Below, piece by piece: positions 56,902 to 64,000 of a DNA stretch of 64,000 nucleotides (its first letter is position 1; each line of letters starts with the position of its first letter). Below the pieces are notes generated by a model. That model ran no database searches, was not told where the DNA came from, and saw nothing but the letters and a program-made list of their open reading frames with translations. Where the stretch lies: positions 1 through 64,000 of the forward strand of contig NZ_JHXQ01000005.1 of assembly GCF_000621665.1 (NCBI RefSeq), read 5' to 3'. This DNA comes from Allorhizobium undicola ORS 992 = ATCC 700741. GTDB lineage: Bacteria > Pseudomonadota > Alphaproteobacteria > Rhizobiales > Rhizobiaceae. The translations under genes were made by a program, and so were the position numbers.

Positions 56902-58827
56902 TTACCCGCCCAGCACCCGCAACTGCTCCTGGCTCAAACCCGGAAAAGCCTTGAATACGGTGGAGACGATGCCCTTGGCGTCGAGACCGGCCTTGGCATA
57001 CATGGTTTCGGGCTTGGCCTGATCCATCCAGACATCGGGCAACACCAGCGAGCGCAGTTTCAGCCCTTCATCCAGCAGGCCCTCATTGATGAGGAAATGC
57101 GCGACTTGCGAGCCGAAACCGCCAATGGCCCCCTCCTCCACCGTGATCAGCAGCGCGTGCTCGCGGGCGAGACGGCGGATGAGGTCGTGGTCGAGAGGCT
57201 TGGCAAAGCGGGCATCGGCAACCGTGGTCGAAAGACCGGCGGCATCGAGATCTTCGGCTGCGACAAGACAGTCGGCCAGCCGCGTGCCGAAGGAAAGAAG
57301 CGCCACCTTGGTGCCTTCCTTCATGATCCGGCCCTTGCCGATTTCCAGAATCTCGCCACGTTCCGGCATTTGCACGCCGACCCCCTCGCCGCGCGGATAG
57401 CGGAAGGAAATCGGGCCTGCGTCATAGGCCGCCGCCGTACGCACCATATGCTTGAGTTCCGCCTCGTCGGCAGCGGCCATCACCACGAAGCCGGGCAGAT
57501 TGGCAAGGAAGCTGGTATCGAAGGAACCGGCATGGGTCGGGCCATCGGCGCCGACAAAACCGGCGCGGTCGATGGGAAAGCGCACCGGCAGGCCCTGAAT
57601 GGCCACATCATGCACCACCTGATCGTAACCGCGTTGCAGGAAGGTGGAATAAAGCGCGCAGAAGGGCTTGTAGCCTTCCGCCGCAAGGCCTGCGGCAAAG
57701 GTCACGGCATGTTGCTCGGCAATGCCGACATCGAAAGTGCGTTCGGGAAACACATCCTGAAGCTTGTCCAGCCCCGTGCCGGAGGGCATGGCGGCGGTGA
57801 TGCCGACGATCCTGTCGTCGTGGCGGGCTTCCTCAACCAGCGCCTCGGCAAAGACACTCGTATAGCTCGGCGCATTCGGCTTGGCCTTCGCCTGGGCGCC
57901 GGTGATGACATCGAACTTGTTGACGCCGTGATATTTGTCGGCGGCGGCTTCGGCGGGCGGATAGCCCTTGCCCTTTTGCGTCACCACATGGATCAGCACC
58001 GGTCCTTGCGCATTGTCGCGCACATTGCGCAGAACCGGCAGGAGATGGTCGAAGGAATGGCCGTCGATCGGGCCGATATGGTAAAAACCCATTTCCTCGA
58101 ACATGGTGCCGCCGGTGACATAGCCACGGGCATGTTCCACCGCGCGCGTGATGGCCCGGTCAATGTTCTTGCCGAGATAGGCGGTGAGCTTCTTGCCGAA
58201 TTCCCGGAAACCCATATAGGTGCGGCCAGAGGCAAGCCGCGCCAGATAGGCGCTCATCGCCCCGGTGGGGGGCGCAATCGACATGTCGTTATCGTTGAGA
58301 ATGACGATCAGCCGGGCATCCAGCGCACCGGCATTGTTCAGCGCCTCATAGGCCATGCCGGCCGAAAGCGCGCCATCGCCGATCACGGCAATCACATTGC
58401 GCGGCGTGCCGGAAAGCTCCGCCGCGACCGCCATGCCGAGACCGGCGGAGATGGAGGTGGAAGAATGGGCCGCGCCAAAGGGGTCGAATTCGCTTTCGGC
58501 CCGCTTGGTAAAGCCGGAAAGCCCGTCTTCCTGCCGCAGGGTGCGGATGCGCTCGCGACGGCCGGTGAGGATCTTGTGCGGGTAGCACTGGTGCCCGACA
58601 TCGAAGATCAGCCGGTCATGCGGCGTTTCGAACACCTTGTGAATGGCAATGGTGAGTTCCACCACGCCAAGGCCCGCGCCGAGATGGCCACCTGTCACGG
58701 AAACGGCATCGATCATCTCGTCGCGCAATTCGCGCGCCAGCTTCGGCAGATCCTTGTCTTCGACATGGCGAAGGTCTGCGGGAAATCTTACCTGATCGAG
58801 CAGCGGTGTATTCGGCGTGGCGGTCAC
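56902..58827 (-). CDS. dxs: 1-deoxy-D-xylulose-5-phosphate synthase
   Basis: This 641-residue TPP enzyme is the first step of the MEP isoprenoid pathway. Visible parts are [56 protein letters not shown] and LNDNDMSI (TPP-Mg site), [17 protein letters not shown] (catalytic Glu) and RVDRAGF-like [16 protein letters not shown]. The GTG start at 58827 has GGAG 8 nt before it. It is in the order HDAC - xseB - dxs; ispH of the same pathway is at 32.4 kb. Confidence 0.97.
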   Translation of the reverse strand: MTATPNTPLLDQVRFPADLRHVEDKDLPKLARELRDEMIDAVSVTGGHLGAGLGVVELTIAIHKVFETPHDRLIFDVGHQCYPHKILTGRRERIRTLRQEDGLSGFTKRAESEFDPFGAAHSSTSISAGLGMAVAAELSGTPRNVIAVIGDGALSAGMAYEALNNAGALDARLIVILNDNDMSIAPPTGAMSAYLARLASGRTYMGFREFGKKLTAYLGKNIDRAITRAVEHARGYVTGGTMFEEMGFYHIGPIDGHSFDHLLPVLRNVRDNAQGPVLIHVVTQKGKGYPPAEAAADKYHGVNKFDVITGAQAKAKPNAPSYTSVFAEALVEEARHDDRIVGITAAMPSGTGLDKLQDVFPERTFDVGIAEQHAVTFAAGLAAEGYKPFCALYSTFLQRGYDQVVHDVAIQGLPVRFPIDRAGFVGADGPTHAGSFDTSFLANLPGFVVMAAADEAELKHMVRTAAAYDAGPISFRYPRGEGVGVQMPERGEILEIGKGRIMKEGTKVALLSFGTRLADCLVAAEDLDAAGLSTTVADARFAKPLDHDLIRRLAREHALLITVEEGAIGGFGSQVAHFLINEGLLDEGLKLRSLVLPDVWMDQAKPETMYAKAGLDAKGIVSTVFKAFPGLSQEQLRVLGG

Positions 58828-59011
58828 GTGGGCTCCGGCCTCTTGTCATTCTTGGTTTCGCGGAACCCTCGTTCGGCAAGCATGGCCTGCCGCACAAAGG
58901 GAACATTGAAGGGCAGCACTGCCCTGTTGAGCTATATAGGCTTCTGCGGGGCTTTCGCAAAGAGGATAAGGCGGCAAGCCTGAGCTTTCCGCCCTTTCGG
59001 CAGAAACTCGC

Positions 59012-59257
59012 TCAGCCGTCCAGCGGCTCCACGCCCTGCGGCTTGCCGGCGCGATCCAGGCGGATTTTCTCGATGCGGTTCTCGGCGGCATTCAGCAGGG
59101 TTTCGCAATGTTTTTTCAACAGCTCGCCGCGCTCGTAGATGGCGATGGATTCGTCCAGCGCCACATCGCCGCGTTCCAGCCGCGCTACAATGCCTTCCAG
59201 TTCCGCCACCGCCTTTTCAAAGGAATAGCTTGCGATGTCGTTGGCGCCGTCCGTCAT
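59012..59257 (-). CDS. xseB: Exodeoxyribonuclease VII small subunit
   Basis: This 81-residue protein has the XseB pattern: [46 protein letters not shown]. The ATG at 59257 has AAGGG 6 nt before it, in the end of the HDAC gene; a TTG two codons earlier is less likely. It lies 2 bp after the HDAC stop and before dxs, a common alphaproteobacterial order. Confidence 0.93.
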   Translation of the reverse strand: MTDGANDIASYSFEKAVAELEGIVARLERGDVALDESIAIYERGELLKKHCETLLNAAENRIEKIRLDRAGKPQGVEPLDG

Positions 59258-59259
59258 AC

Positions 59260-60195
59260 TCAACCCTTCATCAATCTCGAAATATGCATCCCCGCCGACT
59301 CGGCGAGACCCTCAAGATCATAGCCGCCTTCCAGCAGGCTGACGACCCTGTTGCCCGCAAAACGATCCGCCACTTCCATCAGGCGGCCCGTTGCCCAGTC
59401 GAAATCCTCGCCGACCAGATTGATCTGCGCCAGCGGATCGCGGTGATGGGCATCGAATCCGGCGGAAATCAGGATGAGGTCGGGGGCAAAATCGTGAAGG
59501 GCTGGCAGCACCCGCGATTTGAACGCCTCGCGGAAATGATCGGAACCGGCATTTTCAGAAAGCGGCGCGTTGACGATGGTGCCATGGGCGCCCGCCTCCT
59601 CCTTTTTGCCGGTCCAGGGGTAAAGCGGCATCTGGTGGGTGGAACAGAACAAAACCGATGGATCGTCCCAGAAAATATCCTGGGTGCCATTGCCGTGATG
59701 CACGTCCCAATCCACGATGGCAACCCGCTCCACGCCGTAAACCTTCTGCGCGTGGCGGGCGGCAATCGCCACCGTGTTGAACAGGCAAAAGCCCATGGCG
59801 CGGGTCTTTTCAGCATGATGGCCCGGCGGGCGTCCGGCCACGAACACATTGTCGGCCTTGCCGGTCATCACGTCGTCCACGGCGGCCATGGCCCCGCCAA
59901 TCGCCGTCAGGGCCACTTGCAGGCTTTTTTGCGAGGCATAGGTGTCGGCCTCGATCTGGTTGATGCGCTCATCCTCTTCCGGCACCTCGCGCATCACCGC
60001 AAAGAGATGCTCCTCCGGATGGGCCAGTGTTACCGCATCCTCATTGGCCTGCGGCGCCTCCTTGCGCTCGAGACCGGAGAAATTCGGATGTTCCAGCGCA
60101 ATGTTGAGCGAGCGCAGCCGGTCCGGCCTTTCGGGATGGCCCGGCGGGGTCCGATGTTCCAGGAAAATCGGATTTTCATAGAGACGTGTCGTCAC
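59260..60195 (-). CDS. Histone deacetylase-family (class II-like) amidohydrolase
   Basis: This 311-residue protein has the arginase-fold HDAC motifs: [40 protein letters not shown] (His-His), [15 protein letters not shown] (zinc Asp/His), [12 protein letters not shown] (zinc Asp) and [13 protein letters not shown] (Tyr). Bacterial members deacetylate acetyl-polyamines or acetylated lysine. The GTG at 60195 is chosen as AAGGAG lies 7 nt before it; an ATG at 60216 has no such site. Confidence 0.93.
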   Translation of the reverse strand: MTTRLYENPIFLEHRTPPGHPERPDRLRSLNIALEHPNFSGLERKEAPQANEDAVTLAHPEEHLFAVMREVPEEDERINQIEADTYASQKSLQVALTAIGGAMAAVDDVMTGKADNVFVAGRPPGHHAEKTRAMGFCLFNTVAIAARHAQKVYGVERVAIVDWDVHHGNGTQDIFWDDPSVLFCSTHQMPLYPWTGKKEEAGAHGTIVNAPLSENAGSDHFREAFKSRVLPALHDFAPDLILISAGFDAHHRDPLAQINLVGEDFDWATGRLMEVADRFAGNRVVSLLEGGYDLEGLAESAGMHISRLMKG

Positions 60196-60319
60196 CGCCA
60201 AGCTCCTTCCAGCCATGTATTACATGGTCAAAGCATTATCCGATGCAAGCGGGAGAGGAAAGGATTGCTGCAAAGCACCGCAAACCCCGCAAAAGCGGGC
60301 CCTGGTTGCCCGCAAGCCC

Positions 60320-60886
60320 TCAGGCCGTGCGCTGGCCCAGAAGCGGATAGCCCACCATGACCGCGCGGCCCGCAAGGGCTGCAATCCCCGCCTTGAGAAG
60401 ATCACCCGGAATGAAGGCCACGGAGCCCAGCATGGCCTTGGGAAGCCCCATACCCGTAACAGCAGCCAGGAAAACGATGCCGATGAGATAGACCACGCCG
60501 ATGCCGCCAAGGGTGGCGGAGAGGAAGAAGCCCAGAGTCTGGCGCGTGGCCGACGCGCTGCTGAGCGCAAGGCGCTCTGCCATAAGGCCCGTGACGAAAG
60601 CGCCGAACGGCCAGCTCAGCAGAAAGCCACCCGTGGGCCCGAAAAACACCGAAAGCCCGCCGCGTCCACCGGGCAGCACCGGCAGGCCAATGGCCACGAG
60701 CAGCAGGAACAGGCCACCGGCCAGCCCGCCGCGCCGGGCGCCAAGCACCACGCCAGCCAGCATCACGCCCAGCGTCTGCGCGGTGATCGGCACCGGAATG
60801 AAGGCCAGCGGAATGGCCGGAACAAGGCCCAACGCGGCGATGATGGCCGCAAACAGGGCAATAAGAACGAGATCACGGGTCTGCAT
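60320..60886 (-). CDS. bioY: Biotin transporter BioY, subunit of BioMNY
   Basis: This 188-residue membrane protein has six hydrophobic segments and the BioY motifs IPLAFIPVPITAQTLGVMLAG, LPVLPGGRGGLSVFFGPTGGF and GVVYLIGIVFLAAVTGM. It is the biotin-binding S component. It overlaps the end of bioN by 14 bp, so the operon is bioM-bioN-bioY. It differs much from the solo BioY at 14.7 kb, so the two are not recent duplicates. Confidence 0.94.
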   Translation of the reverse strand: MQTRDLVLIALFAAIIAALGLVPAIPLAFIPVPITAQTLGVMLAGVVLGARRGGLAGGLFLLLVAIGLPVLPGGRGGLSVFFGPTGGFLLSWPFGAFVTGLMAERLALSSASATRQTLGFFLSATLGGIGVVYLIGIVFLAAVTGMGLPKAMLGSVAFIPGDLLKAGIAALAGRAVMVGYPLLGQRTA

Positions 60887-61529
60887 GGTTTTCTCCTCCA
60901 CGGGCAGATCGGGACGGCTTTGCCTTTTCATGGCCGCGAATGCCGCGCGCGTCAATGGCGCTGGCAATGGCATCGGCCTCGCGCAGCACGGAAATCATCA
61001 GCGGGCCGATCAGCGTCACCGGCTTCAGCTTTTGCCCGCGGGCCTGATGCGCTTCGGCTATGGCACGGTAGCGGGTCAGAACATCCGGCAGGAAGCGTAG
61101 CGCCAGCCCCACCGCCAGGCTGAGATCGGCGGCATGGGCGAGCCCCAGCTTTTCCAGCGGCCGGGCGGCGCGCTCTATCACCGCCATGAATTCCTCCAGC
61201 GTCGTGCTGGCGGTAACGGCAGCGGCCAGAAGCGCAAGCGCCGACAACCGCAGCAGCGCCAGCAGCCCATCGGATGGCCCCGCCAAGAGCGCCGTGAAAC
61301 CTGCGATGAGCGCTATGGAAAAGGCAAGCGGGCGCAGGGCAATCAGCGCCCGCAGCACCGGACGGGCCGCGCAAAGATAGAGCCCTAGCGCAAGGGCCGC
61401 CGCAAGCGCCAGCAAGCCAACGCCCGGAAGGGAAAGCACCACCCCGGCAAGCACCGCAAGGCTCAAAAGCTTGAATGCGGCGGGCAGGCGATGCAACGGA
61501 CCGTTTCCAGCCACATAGAGGCTGATCAT
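60873..61529 (-). CDS. bioN: BioN, energy-coupling factor transmembrane protein (EcfT)
   Basis: This 218-residue protein has four to five hydrophobic helices and the two coupling motifs of EcfT, AEAHQARG and SAIDARG, near the C-terminus, which touch the ATPase. Overlaps on both sides (ATGA with bioM and 14 bp with bioY) mark a tight operon. Confidence 0.93.
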   Translation of the reverse strand: MISLYVAGNGPLHRLPAAFKLLSLAVLAGVVLSLPGVGLLALAAALALGLYLCAARPVLRALIALRPLAFSIALIAGFTALLAGPSDGLLALLRLSALALLAAAVTASTTLEEFMAVIERAARPLEKLGLAHAADLSLAVGLALRFLPDVLTRYRAIAEAHQARGQKLKPVTLIGPLMISVLREADAIASAIDARGIRGHEKAKPSRSARGGENHADP

Positions 61530-62206
61530 GACCGCGCAATCTCCCGGTAGCGGGCAATCGCCTCGCCAGCGGCGCCATCGAAGGCGAGATTGCCCTGATG
61601 GAACACCAGCACCCGCTGAAAAGAGGCCACCAGTTCCAGATCATGGCTGATGACAATGGCCTGCTCCTGCAAGCCATCGATGGCGGCCTGCACGCGGGCG
61701 CGGTTTTTCAGATCGAGCTGGTTGGTGGGCTCATCGAAAATCACCAGTTTCGGCCGCGTCACCAGAACGGCGGCCAGCGCGGCAAGCTGCAATTGCCCGC
61801 CGGAAAGCTCGTGCGGGCGCCGATGCGCCAGATGCGCGATGCCAAGACCGGCCAGCGCGCCTTCAACCGCCTCTTTCAGCGCGCTGCCCTTCAGGCCCTG
61901 CGATTTTGGACCCATGGCGACATCCTCCCGGATGATCGGCAGGATGATCTGATTGGCCGGATTTTGAAAAATGAAGCCGGTGAGCGGCAAAACCGCTTTT
62001 GCATCCTTGACGGTATCCAGCCCGTCCAGCAGCACACGCCCGCTGCTGGGCCTGACCAGACCCTTGATGAGACGGGCAAAGCTGGACTTTCCCGATCCGT
62101 TCAGGCCAATCACGCCAATGCGCGCCTCGCAGAGCCGCAAGCTCAATGGCTGAAGCGCCACATGGTCCTGATAGGACAGGCTGGCCTGTTCGAAACAAAT
62201 ATCCAA
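61526..62206 (-). CDS. bioM: BioM, energy-coupling factor ATP-binding protein
   Basis: This 226-residue ABC ATPase has Walker A IGLNGSGKSSFARLI, Q-loop GFIFQNPANQIILP (the ECF-type QNP motif), signature LSGGQLQLAALAAVL, Walker B LVIFDEPTNQLD and ISHDLELV. The start is a TTG at 62206 with AAGGGG 11 nt upstream. No BioR box is seen upstream, unlike the solo bioY. Confidence 0.92.
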   Translation of the reverse strand: MDICFEQASLSYQDHVALQPLSLRLCEARIGVIGLNGSGKSSFARLIKGLVRPSSGRVLLDGLDTVKDAKAVLPLTGFIFQNPANQIILPIIREDVAMGPKSQGLKGSALKEAVEGALAGLGIAHLAHRRPHELSGGQLQLAALAAVLVTRPKLVIFDEPTNQLDLKNRARVQAAIDGLQEQAIVISHDLELVASFQRVLVFHQGNLAFDGAAGEAIARYREIARS

Positions 62207-62248
62207 GCGGTTTTCAACCCCTTAACCGGCTGCTTTCCCTATAGAGCA

Positions 62249-62487
62249 CAGGACACGACGCTACGGTTTTGCGTGTGGCTTACCCCCCTCTGTCCTGCCG
62301 GACATCTCCCCCTCAAGGGGGGAGATCGGCAAGATCAAGGCCCTGCCTGAATTCCTGAAAAAGGCCGTCGTCGCCAATACTCTTTGAAGAATGGCGCTTT
62401 GTCCGTATTGCAATCTCCCCCTTGAGGGGGAGATGCCTGGCAAGGCAGAGGGGGGTAGGCCACCCGACATACCTCAGCACCGTATAC
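62249..62487 (-). repeat. MITE-like dispersed repeat, copy 2 (239 bp)
   Basis: Inverted copy of the element at 43825-44063, with the same ends (CAGGACACGACGC... and ...GTATAC) and the same length. The central 60 bp differ most. Confidence 0.8.
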
Positions 62488-62499
62488 TATGCCTATAGA

Positions 62500-62541
62500 G
62501 CATGTTCAGGAAAAGTGGAAACCGGTTTCCGTCCGAAAAGC
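62500..62541. repeat. GCATGTTC...GAAAAGC palindrome
   Basis: Reads GCATGTTCAGGAAAAGTGG then CCGGTTTCC and GTCCGAAAAGC; a diverged member of the GCATTTTC palindrome family, directly after the MITE-like element. Confidence 0.55.
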
Positions 62542-62672
62542 GTAAGACGGGCGTAAATTCACGCAGCGCCGTCTCGGCATCGAACAGCCTCCATCAAGGC
62601 CGCGAAAATACAACAAGGCCCACCCGGAGCGCCGCTGCATCCGGGTGAGCCCTGAGGACAGACGAGGCGTTT

Positions 62673-62966
62673 TCACGCTTCGTCGAGATACATGTTTTCG
62701 AGGTAACGCGCTTCGACCTGCTGAACCGGGGAGGACGCATCTTCATCCTCCTTCACAGTCGCATTTGCCGCGCTTCCGGCCTTGCCGTCGAGGCTCCACA
62801 GGGCATTTGCCAGAGACGCCGATAAAAGCGTGCTGGTGGAGTTGCCGCCCGCAGAGCGCGACCGTGTCGCGGTCGCCGTTTCGGCAACCGTATCCTCAGC
62901 CGTGGTGACGCCATAGACGTAACGGTTCTGATATGTAGAATTCCCAAGGCTGCTGTCGATCCTCAT
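62673..62966 (-). CDS. Hypothetical protein, 97 aa, with a CtrA-type box upstream
   Basis: This 97-residue acidic protein begins MRIDSSLGNSTYQNRY. It has a Ser/Thr/Ala-rich middle (AETATATRSRSAGG), a short hydrophobic part (TLLSASLANALWSL) and ends ARYLENMYLDEA. I recognise no family. A ribosome site (AAGGGG) lies before the ATG and a TTAA-N7-TTAA sequence 25-39 bp upstream. It sits between bioM and a chemotaxis receptor gene, both on the same strand. Confidence 0.7.
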   Translation of the reverse strand: MRIDSSLGNSTYQNRYVYGVTTAEDTVAETATATRSRSAGGNSTSTLLSASLANALWSLDGKAGSAANATVKEDEDASSPVQQVEARYLENMYLDEA

Positions 62967-62990
62967 CGCAGGCCCCTTTCCTTCGCTTCG

Positions 62991-63005
62991 TTAAGGCTCT
63001 GTTAA
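62991..63005 (-). promoter_or_regulatory. CtrA-type box TTAA-N7-TTAA
   Basis: TTAA-GGCTCTG-TTAA matches the CtrA consensus spacing exactly; the right half extends to TTAACC. It lies 25-39 bp upstream of the start of the 97-residue gene. Confidence 0.55.
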
Positions 63006-63312
63006 CCTTTGAAGCTTGCGCGAAGCTTGCGCCCGGATCGGCCCTTACGACTAATGGTGTCGGCCAGAATAATGGCAGCTAGATATAGTTTGGCAGCGAT
63101 AAATTTAAGAAAAACCTAACGATTACAATGGCTGGAAGGTTCGCAACCTTTCCGAAATCCTCCACAATGCAGGGCTGAAATGCTGAAATTTTCAGAAATG
63201 CGGTTGTAAAATCGGGTGTTTATTCCGGTATTTTGCGAATCTGCAAATCCGATCAGCCCGAAATTGGCCGATGCCGTCAGGCCTTTTCGTACGGACTGCC
63301 GCAAGGTCGTAA

Positions 63313-63348
63313 AGCGCGTCCTGTGAACCAAGGTTCACAGGACGCGCT
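63313..63348. repeat. Perfect 17-bp inverted repeat (AGCGCGTCCTG type)
   Basis: AGCGCGTCCTGTGAACC and GGTTCACAGGACGCGCT are perfect inverted copies with a 2-bp AA centre. No T-run follows. It is 79 bp beyond the MCP stop codon. Confidence 0.8.
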
Positions 63349-63366
63349 CCAGGCTTTTGTTTTCCC

Positions 63367-63411
63367 GCATTTCCGCACAGAAAACCGTGAATAGGCTTTT
63401 CCTGAAAATGC
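63367..63411. repeat. GCATTTCC...GAAAATGC palindrome after the MCP gene
   Basis: Reads GCATTTCCGCACAGAAAACCG then GGCTTTTCCTGAAAATGC. It is another member of the dispersed palindrome family, 16 bp after the MCP stop on the minus strand. Confidence 0.6.
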
Positions 63412-63426
63412 TTCAGGCAGAGCGGA

Positions 63427-64000
63427 TCAAAACTCCGTCCATTCCTGCTTTACACTGGAGCTTGCGCTTGCGCCGCCGAAGGCGCTGGTGAGCTTGCTGG
63501 CCAGGGCGCGGGCGGGCGAGGCCACCGCACGCTGGGCGGAACTGGCGGCGACAGGCCCAGCCTTGCGCATAAAGGGTCGGGATTCGGCCTTCTTGGCTGG
63601 TGCCGCTGCGGGCGCGGCGGCTGGTGATGCGCTTGCGGTGGCAGGCCGCATCGGCGCATGGGATTGCGACTTGGATTGCGAATGGGATTGCGAATGGGTC
63701 TGCCCCTCGCCCAGCTTGAACTGACGCAGCAGATGCATGAGCGCATCGGCCTCCGTTGCCAGCGTATGGCTTGCAGCGGTCTGCTCTTCCACCATTGCGG
63801 CGTTTTTTTGCGTGCCCTGATCCATCGCCGTCACGGCAATATTGATCTCCGAAAGGCCGGTGGATTGCTCGCGGCTGGCCGTGACGATCGCACTGACGTT
63901 TTCGCTGATTTCCTGCACCGCCTTGACGATCTGCTCCAGTTCGCGGCCGGTTTCGCCCACCAGTTCCACGCCGTGGCCAACCTGGGTGGAGGATGTGCCG
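63427..64000 (-). CDS. Methyl-accepting chemotaxis protein, C-terminal part (cut by the window edge)
   Basis: About 191 codons are visible, running off the right edge. The N-terminal visible part is the last section of the signalling coiled coil (QIVKAVQEISENVSAIVTA, REQSTGLSEINIAVTAMDQ, QKNAAMVEEQTAASHTLA), typical of an MCP. After LRQFKLGEG comes a low-complexity tail with S-Q-S-H repeats, an Ala-rich part and the C-terminus SSVKQEWTEF; the final WTEF resembles a CheR/CheB-binding pentapeptide (WEEF type). The tail contains a 12-bp tandem repeat. Confidence 0.88.
   Translation of the reverse strand, partial: GTSSTQVGHGVELVGETGRELEQIVKAVQEISENVSAIVTASREQSTGLSEINIAVTAMDQGTQKNAAMVEEQTAASHTLATEADALMHLLRQFKLGEGQTHSQSHSQSKSQSHAPMRPATASASPAAAPAAAPAKKAESRPFMRKAGPVAASSAQRAVASPARALASKLTSAFGGASASSSVKQEWTEF
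63661..63696 (-). repeat. Three 12-bp tandem repeats in the MCP tail
   Basis: GGATTGCGACTT, GGATTGCGAATG, GGATTGCGAATG follow each other and encode (on the minus strand) repeated HSQS/KSQS units. The 12-bp unit keeps the frame. Confidence 0.85.

Larger units (their letters stand above)
62207..62672. other. Intergenic region with MITE-like copy 2 and a palindrome
   Basis: These 466 bp between bioM and the 97-residue gene are mostly repeats: MITE-like element 62249-62487 and palindrome 62500-62541. No gene is seen. The 42 bp nearest bioM carry only its ribosome site. Confidence 0.6.
62967..63426. other. Intergenic region between the MCP gene and the 97-aa gene
   Basis: These 460 bp hold the CtrA-type box (62991-63005), a perfect 17-bp inverted repeat (63313-63348) and a GCATTTCC palindrome (63367-63411). 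There is no gene that I can support. Confidence 0.6.

Overview
The window looks like chromosome I sequence of a Brucella (or closely related Brucellaceae) strain. The evidence is GC-rich rhizobial-type coding sequence, a partial IS5/IS427-group element of the IS711 type at the left edge, about seven copies of a 103-108 bp palindromic repeat that matches what is known of the Brucella Bru-RS elements, and typical alphaproteobacterial genes such as ccrM, bioR, an IalB-family protein, a surf1/cta cluster and a DUF1344 protein. I see no rRNA, tRNA, prophage or CRISPR array. Most of the window is core housekeeping sequence.

Layout. 1-5.6 kb (minus strand): IS end, Ivy-type lysozyme inhibitor, smc, DsbA-like thiol oxidoreductase and a DciA-like protein, divergent from mutY. 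5.6-8.3 kb: mutY, a HAD hydrolase, an ABM monooxygenase, and an opposing FMN-binding protein. 8.5-10 kb: an orphan secreted protein with one CXXCH haem motif. 10.1-12.9 kb: a metal ABC importer (TroCBA/ZnuABC type) led by an unannotated 41-residue membrane protein and a 32-bp Zur-like operator. 13-16 kb: ccrM, then bioR-bioY-DUF1284 with three BioR-type palindromes. 16.2-30.3 kb: HAD phosphatase, lipid-kinase-like protein, lipoprotein, thrC, M16 peptidase, GNAT, a membrane GGDEF/EAL protein, YqgE, a DsbD-N-like protein, a peroxiredoxin, an OGT-like glycosyltransferase and a Dabb protein. 30.4-40.5 kb (minus strand): ctaC-ctaD-ctaB-coxF-ctaG-ctaE-DUF983-surf1, then DUF1304-ispH and thrB-rnhA, with an anaerobox in the leader of ctaC. 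40.9-51.5 kb: IalB-like protein, tldD, HAD, SPOR-tailed D,D-carboxypeptidase, polysaccharide deacetylase, pdxH, lipoprotein, J-domain protein, fabI and a histidine phosphatase. 51.7-64 kb: DUF1344, a second PAS-GGDEF-EAL protein, aroC, deoxyribosyltransferase, dxs-xseB-HDAC, bioMNY, a small CtrA-box gene, and the 3' end of a chemotaxis receptor.

How the parts connect. Two biotin uptake routes are encoded (a solo BioY under BioR-type sites, and an ECF-type BioMNY without them). Two c-di-GMP proteins of opposite likely bias are present: one with a degenerate GGDEF and intact EAL, one with both motifs intact. Metal uptake, biotin uptake and terminal oxidase genes each have a recognisable operator. 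CcrM and a CtrA-type site belong to the alphaproteobacterial cell-cycle circuit.

Non-coding structure is rich. Besides Bru-RS there are two inverted 239-bp MITE-like elements about 18.4 kb apart, several GCATTTTC...GAAAATGC palindromes, two near-perfect long inverted repeats, a 65-bp direct repeat upstream of thrB, and two in-frame coding tandem repeats (18 bp and 12 bp units). I did not find a clearly new defence or biosynthetic system. The best leads are the 41-residue protein of the metal-uptake operon, the six-cysteine DUF1284 protein in the biotin operon, and the orphan CXXCH secreted protein.
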